Assembly: GCF_017921975.2 (NCBI RefSeq)
Contig: NZ_JAGEMO020000001.1
Location: 186,001-250,000, forward strand
Direction: 5' to 3'
DNA: 64,000 nucleotides
From: Hymenobacter terricola
Lineage (GTDB): Bacteria > Bacteroidota > Bacteroidia > Cytophagales > Hymenobacteraceae
Shown: piece after piece, positions 56,430 through 64,000 of the stretch
Position numbering within the stretch: the stretch's first letter is position 1
Layout of the letters: each line of letters opens with the position of its first letter
The notes under the pieces: model-generated
The model's database searches: none
The model's input: only the letters and a program-made list of their open reading frames with translations
Told to the model about the DNA's origin: nothing
Made by a program: the position numbers and the translations under genes

Positions 56430-57149
56430 ATGTTAACTTGTGCCATTATCGATGATGACGAGATTAATCGTCTGACTCTGGAACACTACGTTGAGCTGAC
56501 GCCCAACCTCAAGCTGATGGCCTCGCTGGCTGATGGCATTGCCGGCCTTACGTTTTTCCGCGAAGGCAACAAGGTTGATATTCTGTTTCTGGATATTGAG
56601 ATGCCCCACCTCAGCGGCCTGGAGCTGCTGCGGGTGCTCACGAACCCGCCCGAAGTTATTATCACCACGGCCCGCCAGGATTTTGCCGTCGACGCCTTTG
56701 AGCTGCGCGTGACCGATTACCTGGTCAAGCCCTTCGATTTTGCCCGCTTCACGCAGGCCGTGCAACGGGTGCAGTCCCGCCGGCCCGCCGCGGCTGCTCC
56801 GGCCGCGCCCAGCCCCGCCGACGCCCCCGTCAATGCCGACCTGTTCGTGAAGGTGAACAGCCGGATGGTGCGCATCAATTTCGACGAAGTGCTGTACGTC
56901 GAGGCCCTGTCGGACTACGTCAACATCGTCACGCCCAAGCACAAATACATCGTGTACACCACGCTCAAGGCCCTGGAAAACCGCCTTAGCCTGTTCCCGA
57001 ATTTCGTGCGGGTGCACCGCAGCTACCTGCTCAATACCCAGCACATCGAGTCCATCGAAGACAACACGGCCAACCTGCAAGGCGGCCATTTTGTGCCCAT
57101 TGGGAAGTCGTACCAGGACGGATTTTACAAGAGCCTGCAGCGGATTTAG
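56430..57149 (+). CDS. LytTR-type response regulator
   Basis: 239 residues. Receiver domain 1-115 with IIDDDEINR, phosphoacceptor D55 (LFLDIEMPHLSGLELL), TTARQDFAVDAFELRVTDYLVKPF (T and K switch residues). An Ala/Pro linker (118-137) is followed by a LytTR DNA-binding domain (about 138-239: FVKVNSRMVRINFDEVLYVEALSDYVNI, FVRVHRSYLLNTQHIESI). It binds DNA as a dimer to activate target promoters. No histidine kinase gene is adjacent; in Bacteroidota such regulators usually pair with a LytS/YehU-type kinase. ATG at 56430. The stop overlaps the convergent exonuclease stop by 4 bp. Confidence 0.95.
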   Translation: MLTCAIIDDDEINRLTLEHYVELTPNLKLMASLADGIAGLTFFREGNKVDILFLDIEMPHLSGLELLRVLTNPPEVIITTARQDFAVDAFELRVTDYLVKPFDFARFTQAVQRVQSRRPAAAAPAAPSPADAPVNADLFVKVNSRMVRINFDEVLYVEALSDYVNIVTPKHKYIVYTTLKALENRLSLFPNFVRVHRSYLLNTQHIESIEDNTANLQGGHFVPIGKSYQDGFYKSLQRI

Positions 57150-57760
57150 CGCTCGGGGCCGGCCTCGTTCACCTGTTGGTAAACCGGCAGCTCGTAGAAC
57201 GGCCGCAGCAGGCGCACTACGTCCAGGGCATCGGCCAGGGCTTCGTGCGCCACTTCGCGGTCGTCGAAACGGGCGCGGGCCTTGCAGATGCTCATGGTGG
57301 GCAGGCGCGAGTCTTTGCGCCAGTTGAGGTAGAACGCGGCCGGGTCGAGCATGGCGGGCTCGGCGCGCACGAGGGTGCCGTAGCCGGGCAATTGCTGAAG
57401 AAAGCCCAGGTCGAAGACGGCGATGTTCTTGCCGGCCATGGTCACGGCCACGCAGTCTTTTTTATCGGGCCGGAAGTGGTGGGCCAGCAGGAATTCGCGT
57501 AGCTGGGGCAGCAGCTCGGCCGGGCCGCACAGCTCGGGGTTGGGCGTTTTTTGGGCCAGCTCCTGAAATAACCGCGCATTGAGAGCAATGGCGCCGGCCG
57601 TGCCGGCATACTCCGGGTGGCGCACCACGCGCCGGAAAGCGGGCAGCTCGGCCAGCGGCAGCGGGTGGCGGGAGTCTTCGATGACGGCCGCCAGCTCCAG
57701 AATCTGGTGGCGGAGCGGGTTGGAGCCGGAGGTTTCGAGGTCGAGAGAAAGGTAGCGCAT
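57146..57760 (-). CDS. DEDDh 3'-5' exonuclease
   Basis: 204 residues from ATG at 57760. The exonuclease residues are in order: SLDLETSGSN (D and E of motif I), AVFDLGFLQQLP (Asp of motif II) and HEALADALDVVRLL (His and Asp of motif III), so it is of the DEDDh class like oligoribonuclease, RNase T and the DnaQ proofreading subunit. Size and lack of extra domains fit an oligoribonuclease- or DnaQ-like nuclease; DVRK-type DNA polymerase links cannot be judged. It is cytoplasmic. It is divergent from nothing close: 71 bp separate its start from the DUF4197 stop on the same strand. Confidence 0.85.
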   Translation of the reverse strand: MRYLSLDLETSGSNPLRHQILELAAVIEDSRHPLPLAELPAFRRVVRHPEYAGTAGAIALNARLFQELAQKTPNPELCGPAELLPQLREFLLAHHFRPDKKDCVAVTMAGKNIAVFDLGFLQQLPGYGTLVRAEPAMLDPAAFYLNWRKDSRLPTMSICKARARFDDREVAHEALADALDVVRLLRPFYELPVYQQVNEAGPER

Positions 57761-57831
57761 GGAACGAGTGTACGGGCGGGCGCCACACACCGCCGCGTCG
57801 AGCCAACCGACCGGCCTCGCGCCGGCTCAAC

Positions 57832-58581
57832 TCAGCCGCCAAACACTTTTTTCAGCAGCGCGGTGGTGCGGGCCACGGGGTTCTCGCGAATGTTGGCTTC
57901 CTCCTGGGCGATGAGCGTGAACAGCCCGTCGATGGCTTTGCCGGTGGCGTACTGGTTCAGGTCGGTTTGCACGGGCTGCACCAGCGGAATGCGGTTGTAG
58001 CTGCTGCTGAGGGTGGTGTAGTAGCGCGTGGCCCCCACTTTATCGAGGCTTTGCTGGATGATGGGCTGAAACGCGGTGCTGAGCTGGCCGGTGGTGGTGC
58101 GCTTCAGGTACTGAGTGGCGGCATCCTTCTGGCCGGTCAGAATATTCCACACATCCGTGAACGTGAGGCTTTTGATGGCGTTCAGAAAAATGGGCTTGGC
58201 GCTCTTCGCCGCGTCCTCGGCCCCCCGGTTCAGCGACAGCTCAAAGGCATCGACCTGGCTGCCCAGCCCAATGCTGCGCAGCGTAGTGGCCACGCGCTGG
58301 GCATCAGGCGGAAAAGGAATGTGGATAAAGGAGTTCAGGTTGAAGCCGTCCTTCTGCGAGGCCTGGTCGGCCCCTTTGCTGATGCCTTGGATGAGTGCTT
58401 CTTTGAGGCCGTTAGTGGCTTCGGTGTTGCTCACGCCGCTGGGGGTCGTGGTGCTGCCAGTAGCCGTTTTGCCCAACGTTGGCAGCTTGATGTTGCCAAT
58501 TTTCGGCAACGTAAACTGCGCGGAGGCGGACAGCGAGAAGGCCGACAGGGTCAGTAAAATCAGGAGAAAGCGCTTAGTCAT
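57832..58581 (-). CDS. DUF4197 domain secreted protein
   Basis: 249 residues. A signal peptide (about 1-21, ending ASAQ) is followed by a DUF4197 domain: NGLKEALIQGISKGADQ, IHIPFPPDAQRVATTLRSIGLGSQVDAFELSLNRGAEDAAKSAKPIF, IKSLTFTDVWNILTGQKDAATQYLKRTT, and DGLFTLIAQEEANIRENPVARTTALLKKVFG. The family is widespread in Proteobacteria and Bacteroidota, periplasmic and helical, with no known function. The ATG at 58581 follows a GTG one codon upstream. A TAGGTTTGC box on the minus strand lies about 110 bp upstream (58692-58700). Confidence 0.92.
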   Translation of the reverse strand: MTKRFLLILLTLSAFSLSASAQFTLPKIGNIKLPTLGKTATGSTTTPSGVSNTEATNGLKEALIQGISKGADQASQKDGFNLNSFIHIPFPPDAQRVATTLRSIGLGSQVDAFELSLNRGAEDAAKSAKPIFLNAIKSLTFTDVWNILTGQKDAATQYLKRTTTGQLSTAFQPIIQQSLDKVGATRYYTTLSSSYNRIPLVQPVQTDLNQYATGKAIDGLFTLIAQEEANIRENPVARTTALLKKVFGG

Positions 58582-59060
58582 CACGTAAAATCAAGGGTTA
58601 GCAGGAAGATTGCGGGGCCCGCGACGCAAACGCCGCTTCGGCCGGCGCGGGGCCCAGGCCCCACTATAGGCAAATGCGGGGCCAGCTCTGCGCAAACCTA
58701 GCCGCGAGGCCCTTTCCCGCCCAACGTTATCGACCACCGGGTGGCACCCGGCGACCGGCAGTCCTCATTCATCGGCTGGGCAGCACCGGCGGCTACACGG
58801 CCGCATCGGGGTCTGCACTGCTTGCTTAGCAAGCCGCGTGAGCGCAGACTGGCGGTGCCATTTTTGCTTATTGTAACCGCCTCACGGCCGCGCTCACCCC
58901 ACAATGCACTTATTGCGCGCCCTTCGCCTTCATCAAGAACTCACGTATTGTTTTCCTGGGAACGAGCGTTAATCGGCCACCTAAGCCAGCACTTTTCTAA
59001 CTTATTTAAGTGCAAGGCTTAGATTAGCGAATTATTATTGTCCGAAGTATTTCTACCGCC
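58582..59060. other. divergent intergenic region
   Basis: 479 bp between the divergent DUF4197 and secreted-protein genes. It includes a perfect TAGGTTTGC -7 box on the minus strand at 58692-58700. A GC dyad (GCGGGGCCC...GGGCCCCGC type) occurs around 58613-58660. On the plus side the last 60 bp are AT-rich (TTATTTAAG, GAATTATTATTG) and should hold the promoter of the 59061 operon, but no exact TAnnTTTG was seen. Frames here have no family resemblance. Confidence 0.4.
58692..58700 (-). promoter_or_regulatory. -7 box upstream of the DUF4197 gene
   Basis: TAGGTTTGC on the minus strand, an exact TAnnTTTG match identical to the box of the TonB receptor at 53828. It implies a leader of about 105 bases. 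Confidence 0.4.
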
Positions 59061-59813
59061 ATGAAATTTTTGCGCACTGTTGCGGCTGTTTTGTTTTGCC
59101 TGCTCGCGCTTAGTCCGTCTGCTTTTAGCCAATTGGCCGCGCCGGAGGCCGACGTATCGGTAGCCGTGGTGGCGGCGCAGCAGCAGTACGGGCGTTCCTT
59201 CAACGGGCTCCCGCAGTTGTTCAACGGCCCCGAATACGCCGACTACGCCAAGAATTATCGGGAACGCAACGGATTCCAGTTTTTTATGTGGCCCGAGAAG
59301 CAGCTTGGCAGCGTGGATTACAACGGCTATACCTTCCCCGGAGTGCGCCTGGCCTATGATGTGGTGCTCGACCAAGTGGTGCTTTCGCCCGCGAACAGTC
59401 CGCTGGCGTTGCGGCTCATCAACGAGCGGGTGCGCGCTTTTTCCATCGCCGACCACCGCTTTGTCCGGCTGGTAGCCGATAGGTCGACGAGTAATGTTAT
59501 TGGCACGGGCTTTTATGAACTCCTGCTCGACAGCACCGTGCAGGTGGTAGCCAAGCGCGCCAAGCGCCTGCAGGAACACATTGTTCAGCAGTACATTGCG
59601 GTCGAATTCGTGCCAAACGACAGGCTGTTTATCAAAAAGGAGGGCCGGTATTATCCCGTGGCCAGCAAATCCTCGGCCCTGCACCTGCTGGCCGACCGCA
59701 GCAAGGAGATGCAGAAGTATCTTCAGGAGCGCAAATTGAAATTTAATAAGGCTAAACGGGAGGCTTCCATTGTCCAGCTGGCTACTTATTATTGCAGCCT
59801 GCCCCCGCGCTAA
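59061..59813 (+). CDS. secreted protein of a TonB-receptor operon, unknown function
   Basis: 250 residues. Signal peptide 1-23 (ending AFSQ). The mature part is alpha/beta with NGLPQLFNGPEYADYAKNYRERNGFQFFMW, then VDYNGYTFPGVRLAYDVVLDQVVL, FIKKEGRYYPVASKSSALHLLADRSKEMQKYLQ, and a charged end. YNGYTFPGVRLAYDVVLDQVVL is like proteins that report on surface or cargo in Cytophagales TonB loci, but I cannot name a family. It is followed after 51 bp by the STN-TonB receptor gene on the same strand and then by a DUF4249 gene, so it is probably the first gene of that operon and periplasmic. Confidence 0.75.
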   Translation: MKFLRTVAAVLFCLLALSPSAFSQLAAPEADVSVAVVAAQQQYGRSFNGLPQLFNGPEYADYAKNYRERNGFQFFMWPEKQLGSVDYNGYTFPGVRLAYDVVLDQVVLSPANSPLALRLINERVRAFSIADHRFVRLVADRSTSNVIGTGFYELLLDSTVQVVAKRAKRLQEHIVQQYIAVEFVPNDRLFIKKEGRYYPVASKSSALHLLADRSKEMQKYLQERKLKFNKAKREASIVQLATYYCSLPPR

Positions 59814-59864
59814 AGGCCTGCCGCTCTCGGGTTCCGATATCCTTTCCGTCGTCCTTTCCACTAT

Positions 59865-62630
59865 ATGAAGCAGGCTTATACCGCTTTTTGTGCGTTGTTT
59901 TTCATGCTGCTGTGCCTTACCAGCGCCGGGCAGCAGGCCGAGAAAACCATCAGCGGCACGTTTTCCCACTTGCCTTTCGAGGAGTTTGCCCGCCAGCTGG
60001 AGGCCCAATCGAGCTACCGGCTCTACTTTGACCCTGCCGCCGTGGACAGCCTTTTCGTGACGCTGCAGGTGCAGGAGCAGCCAGTGGCCACGGTGCTGTA
60101 CCAGGCGCTGCGCAACACGGCGTTCCGCTTCGCCATTGACGACGAGCACCGCGTGTTCGTGTCGGCGGGGCTGGCCCCGAACACGGCCTTGCCCAACGAT
60201 TTTTTCCAGCCCCGGGCGGACGGCCCCGCGGTGGCGCAGGCCGACGAGCCCACTGCTACCGGGCCGGTGGGCCGCTCGCGCTACGTGAGTGCTTCGGAGT
60301 ATAAAATCTATGACATTGGGGCGGGCAGCGGCAGCGGGCGGGCCACGCTGGCCGGCCACATCCGCGAGCAAAAATCCGGCGAGCCGGTGATTGGCGCCTC
60401 CATCTACAGCGAGTCGCCCAACATTGGGGCCACCACCGACCAGTTTGGCTACTTTTCGCTCACCCTGCCGGCGGGACGCTACGACCTGAAAATCCGGGGC
60501 CTGGGCATCAAAAACACCAGGCGCCAGGTGGTGCTACGGGGCGATGGCAAGCTGGAGATTGAGGTGGAAGAGGACATCGTGACGCTGAAGGAGGTGGTGA
60601 TTGAGGCCGAGAAGGACAAGAACGTGTCGGGCATGCAAATGGGCCTGGAGAAGCTGGATATCAAGACCATGCGCCAGGTGCCCACGGCCTTTGGCGAGAC
60701 CGATATTCTGCGGGTTATCATGACGCTGCCGGGCGTGAAAACGGTGGGCGAAGGCAGCACCGGCCTCAACGTGCGCGGCGGCGCGACGGACCAGAACCTG
60801 ATTCTGTTTAACGACGCCACTATTTACAATCCGGCGCACTTGTTTGGCTTCTTTTCGGCGTTCAACCCCGACATCCTGCAGGGCGTGGAGCTGTACAAAA
60901 GCGCCATTCCGGCCAAGTACGGCGGGCGGCTGTCGTCGGTGCTGGACATTACCACGCGGGAGGGCAACAAGAAAAAGTTTGGCGGCGCGGGCGGCATCGG
61001 GCCGCTCACCAGCCGCCTCACGCTGGAAGGGCCGCTGGTGAAGGACAAAAGCTCCTTCATTATAAGCGGCCGCGCCAGCTACTCCGACTGGATTCTGAAG
61101 CAGCTGTCCGACAAGAACTTCTCGCAAAGCTCGGCCGCTTTCTACGACATCACGGCCCACATCAGCCACGAAATCAACGAGAAGAATTCCATCTACGCCA
61201 CCGGGTATTTCAGCTCGGATAAGTTCCGGCTGGCCAGCGACACCACCTACCACTACACCAATCAAAACGCCAGCGTGAAGTGGCGGCACAATTTCACCAA
61301 CCAGTTCTACGGCGTGCTCACGGGCACCTACAGCCACTACGACTACGACGTGACGAGCCAGCAAAACGAGGTGACGGCCTCGCAGCTGAAATACGCCATC
61401 AATCAGGAGGGCCTGAAGGCGGACTTCAGCTATTTCCCCAATTCGCGGCACACCGTGGACTTTGGGGTGAGCTCGCTGCTGTATAATATCTCGCCCGGCA
61501 GCTTCACGCCGCTGGGTACCGCCTCGCTGGTAAAAACCGACATTCTGCCCCAGGAAAAAGCCCTGGAAAGCGCCCTGTACGTGTCGGACCGGTTCGATAT
61601 TACGCCCCGCTTTTCGGTGTCGGCGGGCTTGCGCTACTCGCTGTTTCAGGCGCTGGGGCCGCGCTCGGTGTACCAGTACGCGCCGGGCGAGTCGCGCTCG
61701 GAAGCCACCATTATCGACACGGTTAAGTACGGTTCCAACAAGGTGCTGGCCACGTACCACGGCCCGGAATACCGCTTGTCGGCGCGGTATTCACTGAACG
61801 ATAGGTCGTCGGTGAAGGCCAGCTACACCCGCACCCGCCAGTACATCCACCAGCTGTCGAACACGGCTTCCGTGTCGCCGACCGATGTCTGGAAACTGAG
61901 CGACGCCAACATCCGGCCCCAAATCGGTGACCAGGTGTCGGTGGGCTACTACCGCAATTTCAAATCCAATACTATTGAGGCGTCGGTTGAGACCTACTAT
62001 AAAAAGCTGTACGACTTCGTGGACTACAAAAGCGGCGCCACGCTGGTCCTCAACCACCACATCGAGACGGACATCATCAACGCTGAAGGCCGGGCCTACG
62101 GCGTGGAGTTTTTCGTGAAGAAGCTCACCGGCAAGCTCAACGGCTGGGTGGGCTACACCTACTCGCGCTCGCTGGTGCAGGTGAACGCGGCCACCACCGC
62201 CGACATGGTGAACGGCGGCAACTACTACCCCAGCAACTTCGACAAGCCCCACGACTTCACGCTGGTGGGCAACTACCGCTTCAGCCGGCGCTTCAGCACC
62301 TCGCTGAACGTGGCCTACAGCACCGGCCGGCCCATCACGCTGCCGCTGGCCAAATACTACGTGGGCAACTCGCTGCGCGTGTTTTATTCGGACCGCAACG
62401 AGTACCGGGTGCCCGACTACTACCGCGTCGACCTGGCCCTGAACATCGAGGGCAGCCACAAGGTGAAAAAGCTGGCCCACAGTTCCTGGACGGTGGGCGT
62501 GTACAACCTCACCGGCCGCCGCAACCCCTATTCCATCTACTTCAAATCCGTGAACGGGCAAATCAAGGGCTACCAGCTGTCCATTTTTGGCAACCCCATT
62601 CCGACCGTCACTTATAATTTTAAATTCTAA
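59865..62630 (+). CDS. TonB-dependent receptor with STN and CarboxypepD_reg domains
   Basis: 921 residues. Signal peptide (1-24, ending SAGQ), STN domain (about 28-105: SHLPFEEFARQLEAQSSYRLYF, VTLQVQEQPVATVLYQAL), linker, carboxypeptidase-like domain (about 160-245: LAGHIREQKSGEPVIGASIY), plug (about 275-390: DILRVIMTLPGVKTVGEGSTGLNVRGGATDQNLILFNDATIYNPAHLFG, IPAKYGGRLSSVLDI), then a barrel to the end. STN-bearing receptors can signal inward to an anti-sigma factor, but none is encoded nearby. The DUF4249 gene starts at the base after its stop codon, so the two are translationally linked. The cargo is unknown. Confidence 0.94.
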   Translation: MKQAYTAFCALFFMLLCLTSAGQQAEKTISGTFSHLPFEEFARQLEAQSSYRLYFDPAAVDSLFVTLQVQEQPVATVLYQALRNTAFRFAIDDEHRVFVSAGLAPNTALPNDFFQPRADGPAVAQADEPTATGPVGRSRYVSASEYKIYDIGAGSGSGRATLAGHIREQKSGEPVIGASIYSESPNIGATTDQFGYFSLTLPAGRYDLKIRGLGIKNTRRQVVLRGDGKLEIEVEEDIVTLKEVVIEAEKDKNVSGMQMGLEKLDIKTMRQVPTAFGETDILRVIMTLPGVKTVGEGSTGLNVRGGATDQNLILFNDATIYNPAHLFGFFSAFNPDILQGVELYKSAIPAKYGGRLSSVLDITTREGNKKKFGGAGGIGPLTSRLTLEGPLVKDKSSFIISGRASYSDWILKQLSDKNFSQSSAAFYDITAHISHEINEKNSIYATGYFSSDKFRLASDTTYHYTNQNASVKWRHNFTNQFYGVLTGTYSHYDYDVTSQQNEVTASQLKYAINQEGLKADFSYFPNSRHTVDFGVSSLLYNISPGSFTPLGTASLVKTDILPQEKALESALYVSDRFDITPRFSVSAGLRYSLFQALGPRSVYQYAPGESRSEATIIDTVKYGSNKVLATYHGPEYRLSARYSLNDRSSVKASYTRTRQYIHQLSNTASVSPTDVWKLSDANIRPQIGDQVSVGYYRNFKSNTIEASVETYYKKLYDFVDYKSGATLVLNHHIETDIINAEGRAYGVEFFVKKLTGKLNGWVGYTYSRSLVQVNAATTADMVNGGNYYPSNFDKPHDFTLVGNYRFSRRFSTSLNVAYSTGRPITLPLAKYYVGNSLRVFYSDRNEYRVPDYYRVDLALNIEGSHKVKKLAHSSWTVGVYNLTGRRNPYSIYFKSVNGQIKGYQLSIFGNPIPTVTYNFKF

Positions 62631-63815
62631 ATGAGCGCGCCCTTTTTCCCCGCCCGCCGAGCCTTGCTGTGGTGCCTGGCGCTGCTGCTGGCCGGCTGCA
62701 CGGACCCGTACCTGCCCCCGGCCATCACCTCGCCGCCGAACTACCTGGTGGTTGACGGCTTCCTCAACAGCCAGGGCGTGACCACCATTCGGCTCTCGCA
62801 CACCTACGCCATTGCCTCGGGGGCCACCCCGCCGGTTGAAACCAAGGCCACGCTCAACATTGAGGACGAGGCGGGCACGCGCTACGCCCTGCGCGAAGGC
62901 GTGAACGGCACCTACGCCTCGGCAGCCCTCACGCTGAATACGACCAGGAACTACCGGCTGCACATCAACACGCTGACGGGCAAAGAATACGTTTCGGATT
63001 TTGTGCCCGTGAAGACGACGCCACCCATCGACAACGTGAGCTGGCGGGCCGACAATGCGGGGGTGAATATTTACGTCAATGCCCACGACGCCACCGGCGC
63101 CACCCAGTACTACCGCTGGGAATACGTTGAAACCTGGGAGATTCACCCGATTTACAGCCCTTCGGTGGAGTACGTCAACAACCGGATGCGCGACATCGTG
63201 GTGCCGTTCCCGACCACCTGCTGGGGCAATGCGCCTTCCACCATCGTACAAATTGACAAGACGACGGCCCTAAGCCAGGACGTAGTAGCCAATTACCGGG
63301 TGCGGCAGCTGCCAATTACATCGGACCGCTTGTCCCGCCAATACAGCATCCTGGTGCAGCAACATGCCCTGACCAAGGAAGAATACGCCTACTGGGAACT
63401 GCTGCGCAAAAACACGGAAAGCATCGGCACGCTGTTTGACCCACAACCGGCCCAGCTTACCGGCAACGTGCACAGTTTCAGCACCCCCAGCGACCTGGCC
63501 CTGGGCTTCATCGGGGCGCATTCGCTCACGGAACAACGCATTTTTATTCGGCGCTCAGATTTGCCGGCCGCGTGGCGTGTTCCGAATGGCTACGAGAGCT
63601 GCCTGCCGCCCGACAGCGTTTTTATAGACCGGCCCAAACCTCCCACGCCCAACCCGGCGGCGATACTGCAAAGTCATTTTACGGGGGGTGCCTTTCTGCC
63701 CATCGACCCCATATACGGCCAGACCGGCAACCTTCAGGGCTACACCGCAAAGTCGCGCGACTGCATCGATTGCCGCACGCGCGGCACTTCGGTTAAGCCG
63801 AGCTTCTGGCCTTAG
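62631..63815 (+). CDS. DUF4249 domain lipoprotein
   Basis: 394 residues. The signal peptide ends in lipobox LAGC (Cys23) followed by TDPYLPP, the common start of DUF4249 proteins. Then YLVVDGFLNSQGVTTIRLSHTYAI, LNIEDEAGTRYALREGVNGTYAS, YRLHINTLTGKEYVSDFVPVKTTPPIDNVSW and a C-terminal pair of CxxC-like Cys (DCIDCRTRG). Family members sit next to STN-TonB receptors throughout Cytophagales and are thought to be outer-membrane partner lipoproteins of the receptor. The ATG directly abuts the receptor's TAA. The next gene begins 16 bp after its stop. Confidence 0.93.
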   Translation: MSAPFFPARRALLWCLALLLAGCTDPYLPPAITSPPNYLVVDGFLNSQGVTTIRLSHTYAIASGATPPVETKATLNIEDEAGTRYALREGVNGTYASAALTLNTTRNYRLHINTLTGKEYVSDFVPVKTTPPIDNVSWRADNAGVNIYVNAHDATGATQYYRWEYVETWEIHPIYSPSVEYVNNRMRDIVVPFPTTCWGNAPSTIVQIDKTTALSQDVVANYRVRQLPITSDRLSRQYSILVQQHALTKEEYAYWELLRKNTESIGTLFDPQPAQLTGNVHSFSTPSDLALGFIGAHSLTEQRIFIRRSDLPAAWRVPNGYESCLPPDSVFIDRPKPPTPNPAAILQSHFTGGAFLPIDPIYGQTGNLQGYTAKSRDCIDCRTRGTSVKPSFWP

Positions 63816-63831
63816 TTTTTTGGTGAATATC

Positions 63832-64000
63832 ATGCGTTATAACAACATGGCGGCGTTTCAGCGCCAGGGCTCAGCCGGACCCGGAACTTGCATGGGGCTG
63901 CTTTTAGGCCTGTGGCTGGCCGCCGGCCCCGTTGCGGGCCAGACCGCGCCGCTCGATTCGCTGGACGGCATCACCCGCAAGTTTGCGCAGCACGAGCGGC
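63832..64000 (+). CDS. secreted protein, 5' part only (cut by window edge)
   Basis: 56 codons visible, open to the end. The N-terminus MRYNNMAAFQRQGS is followed by a hydrophobic signal segment (MGLLLGLWLAAGPVAGQ) and a mature start TAPLDSLDGITRKFAQHER. It is the fourth gene of the rightward operon. In similar Cytophagales operons the gene after DUF4249 often encodes a large secreted protein whose mature part begins with such a polar helix before an MG2/macroglobulin-like domain. That is only a guess from the first residues. Confidence 0.6.
   Translation, partial: MRYNNMAAFQRQGSAGPGTCMGLLLGLWLAAGPVAGQTAPLDSLDGITRKFAQHER

Noticed and set aside
58698..58904. 68-codon minus-strand frame in the 479-bp gap
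   Set aside because: Arg/Gly-rich translation typical of non-coding GC-rich DNA; no motif.
60534..63251. Long minus-strand frames over the TonB receptor and DUF4249 genes
   Set aside because: Antisense to well-supported genes; translated products are Val/Arg/Ala-rich with no motif.
1..64000. CRISPR array
   Set aside because: No direct repeats of 25-40 bp with regular unique spacers; the tandem repeats seen are 7-10 bp units in inverted arms.

Overview
The window looks like chromosomal DNA of a GC-rich member of the Bacteroidota, most likely a Hymenobacter-type cytophagalean. The signs are a secreted protein with a type IX secretion (T9SS) C-terminal domain, two SusC-like TonB-dependent receptors (one with an STN domain and a DUF4249 lipoprotein partner), promoters with the Bacteroidota -7 box TAnnTTTG instead of a sigma70 -10 box, and few Shine-Dalgarno sequences. 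The genus is inferred from gene content only. No rRNA gene, intact tRNA gene, CRISPR array, transposase or phage gene was seen.

Layout. 1-5.7 kb: a T9SS-secreted beta-helix protein, a metallophosphoesterase, two hydrophilic small proteins and a pterin dehydratase. 5.6-15 kb: housekeeping genes (TlpA-like thioredoxin, rsmI, lnt, an inositol-monophosphatase-type enzyme, a Cys-rich membrane peptide, a radical SAM/SPASM enzyme, a thioredoxin-fold protein without CxxC, radA). 15.2-18.4 kb: a soluble histidine kinase with a cyclic-nucleotide-binding-like domain, followed by a response regulator fused to a flavoprotein of the thioredoxin-reductase fold. 18.5-24.8 kb: a leftward nucleotide-sugar block (rfbA, UDP-HexNAc epimerase, rfbB, galE, UDP-HexNAc dehydrogenase, hexapeptide acetyltransferase). 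24.9-50 kb: a surface-glycan region with two DPM1/ALG5-like GT2 enzymes, seven polytopic GT-C-like proteins, an acyltransferase-3 and two small jelly-roll-like lipoproteins. Four kynurenine-pathway genes (haaO, acmsd, kynU, and kmo further right), and possibly the aldehyde dehydrogenase, are scattered through it. 50-64 kb: AlkB, a TonB receptor, kmo, a LytTR regulator, a DEDDh exonuclease, a DUF4197 protein, and a rightward operon of a secreted protein, an STN-TonB receptor, a DUF4249 lipoprotein and a truncated gene at the edge.

How the genes work together. The GT2 enzymes probably charge a polyprenyl phosphate with sugar, and the GT-C proteins probably use such lipid-linked sugars on the periplasmic side. 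The sugar block supplies dTDP- and UDP-linked precursors. haaO, acmsd, kynU, kmo and perhaps the aldehyde dehydrogenase cover hydroxylation of kynurenine and the 2-aminomuconate branch of tryptophan breakdown. The first step (tryptophan dioxygenase) and the aminomuconate deaminase are not in the window.

The most unusual signal is non-coding. Many gene junctions carry a long inverted repeat. In one class each arm is a run of degenerate 7-bp tandem repeats, with a different heptamer at each locus. Several of these elements begin exactly at, or contain, stop codons of flanking genes, and one lies in frame inside lnt. A second candidate novelty is the set of GT-C proteins whose jelly-roll-like module is either fused at the C-terminus or encoded as a separate neighbouring lipoprotein.
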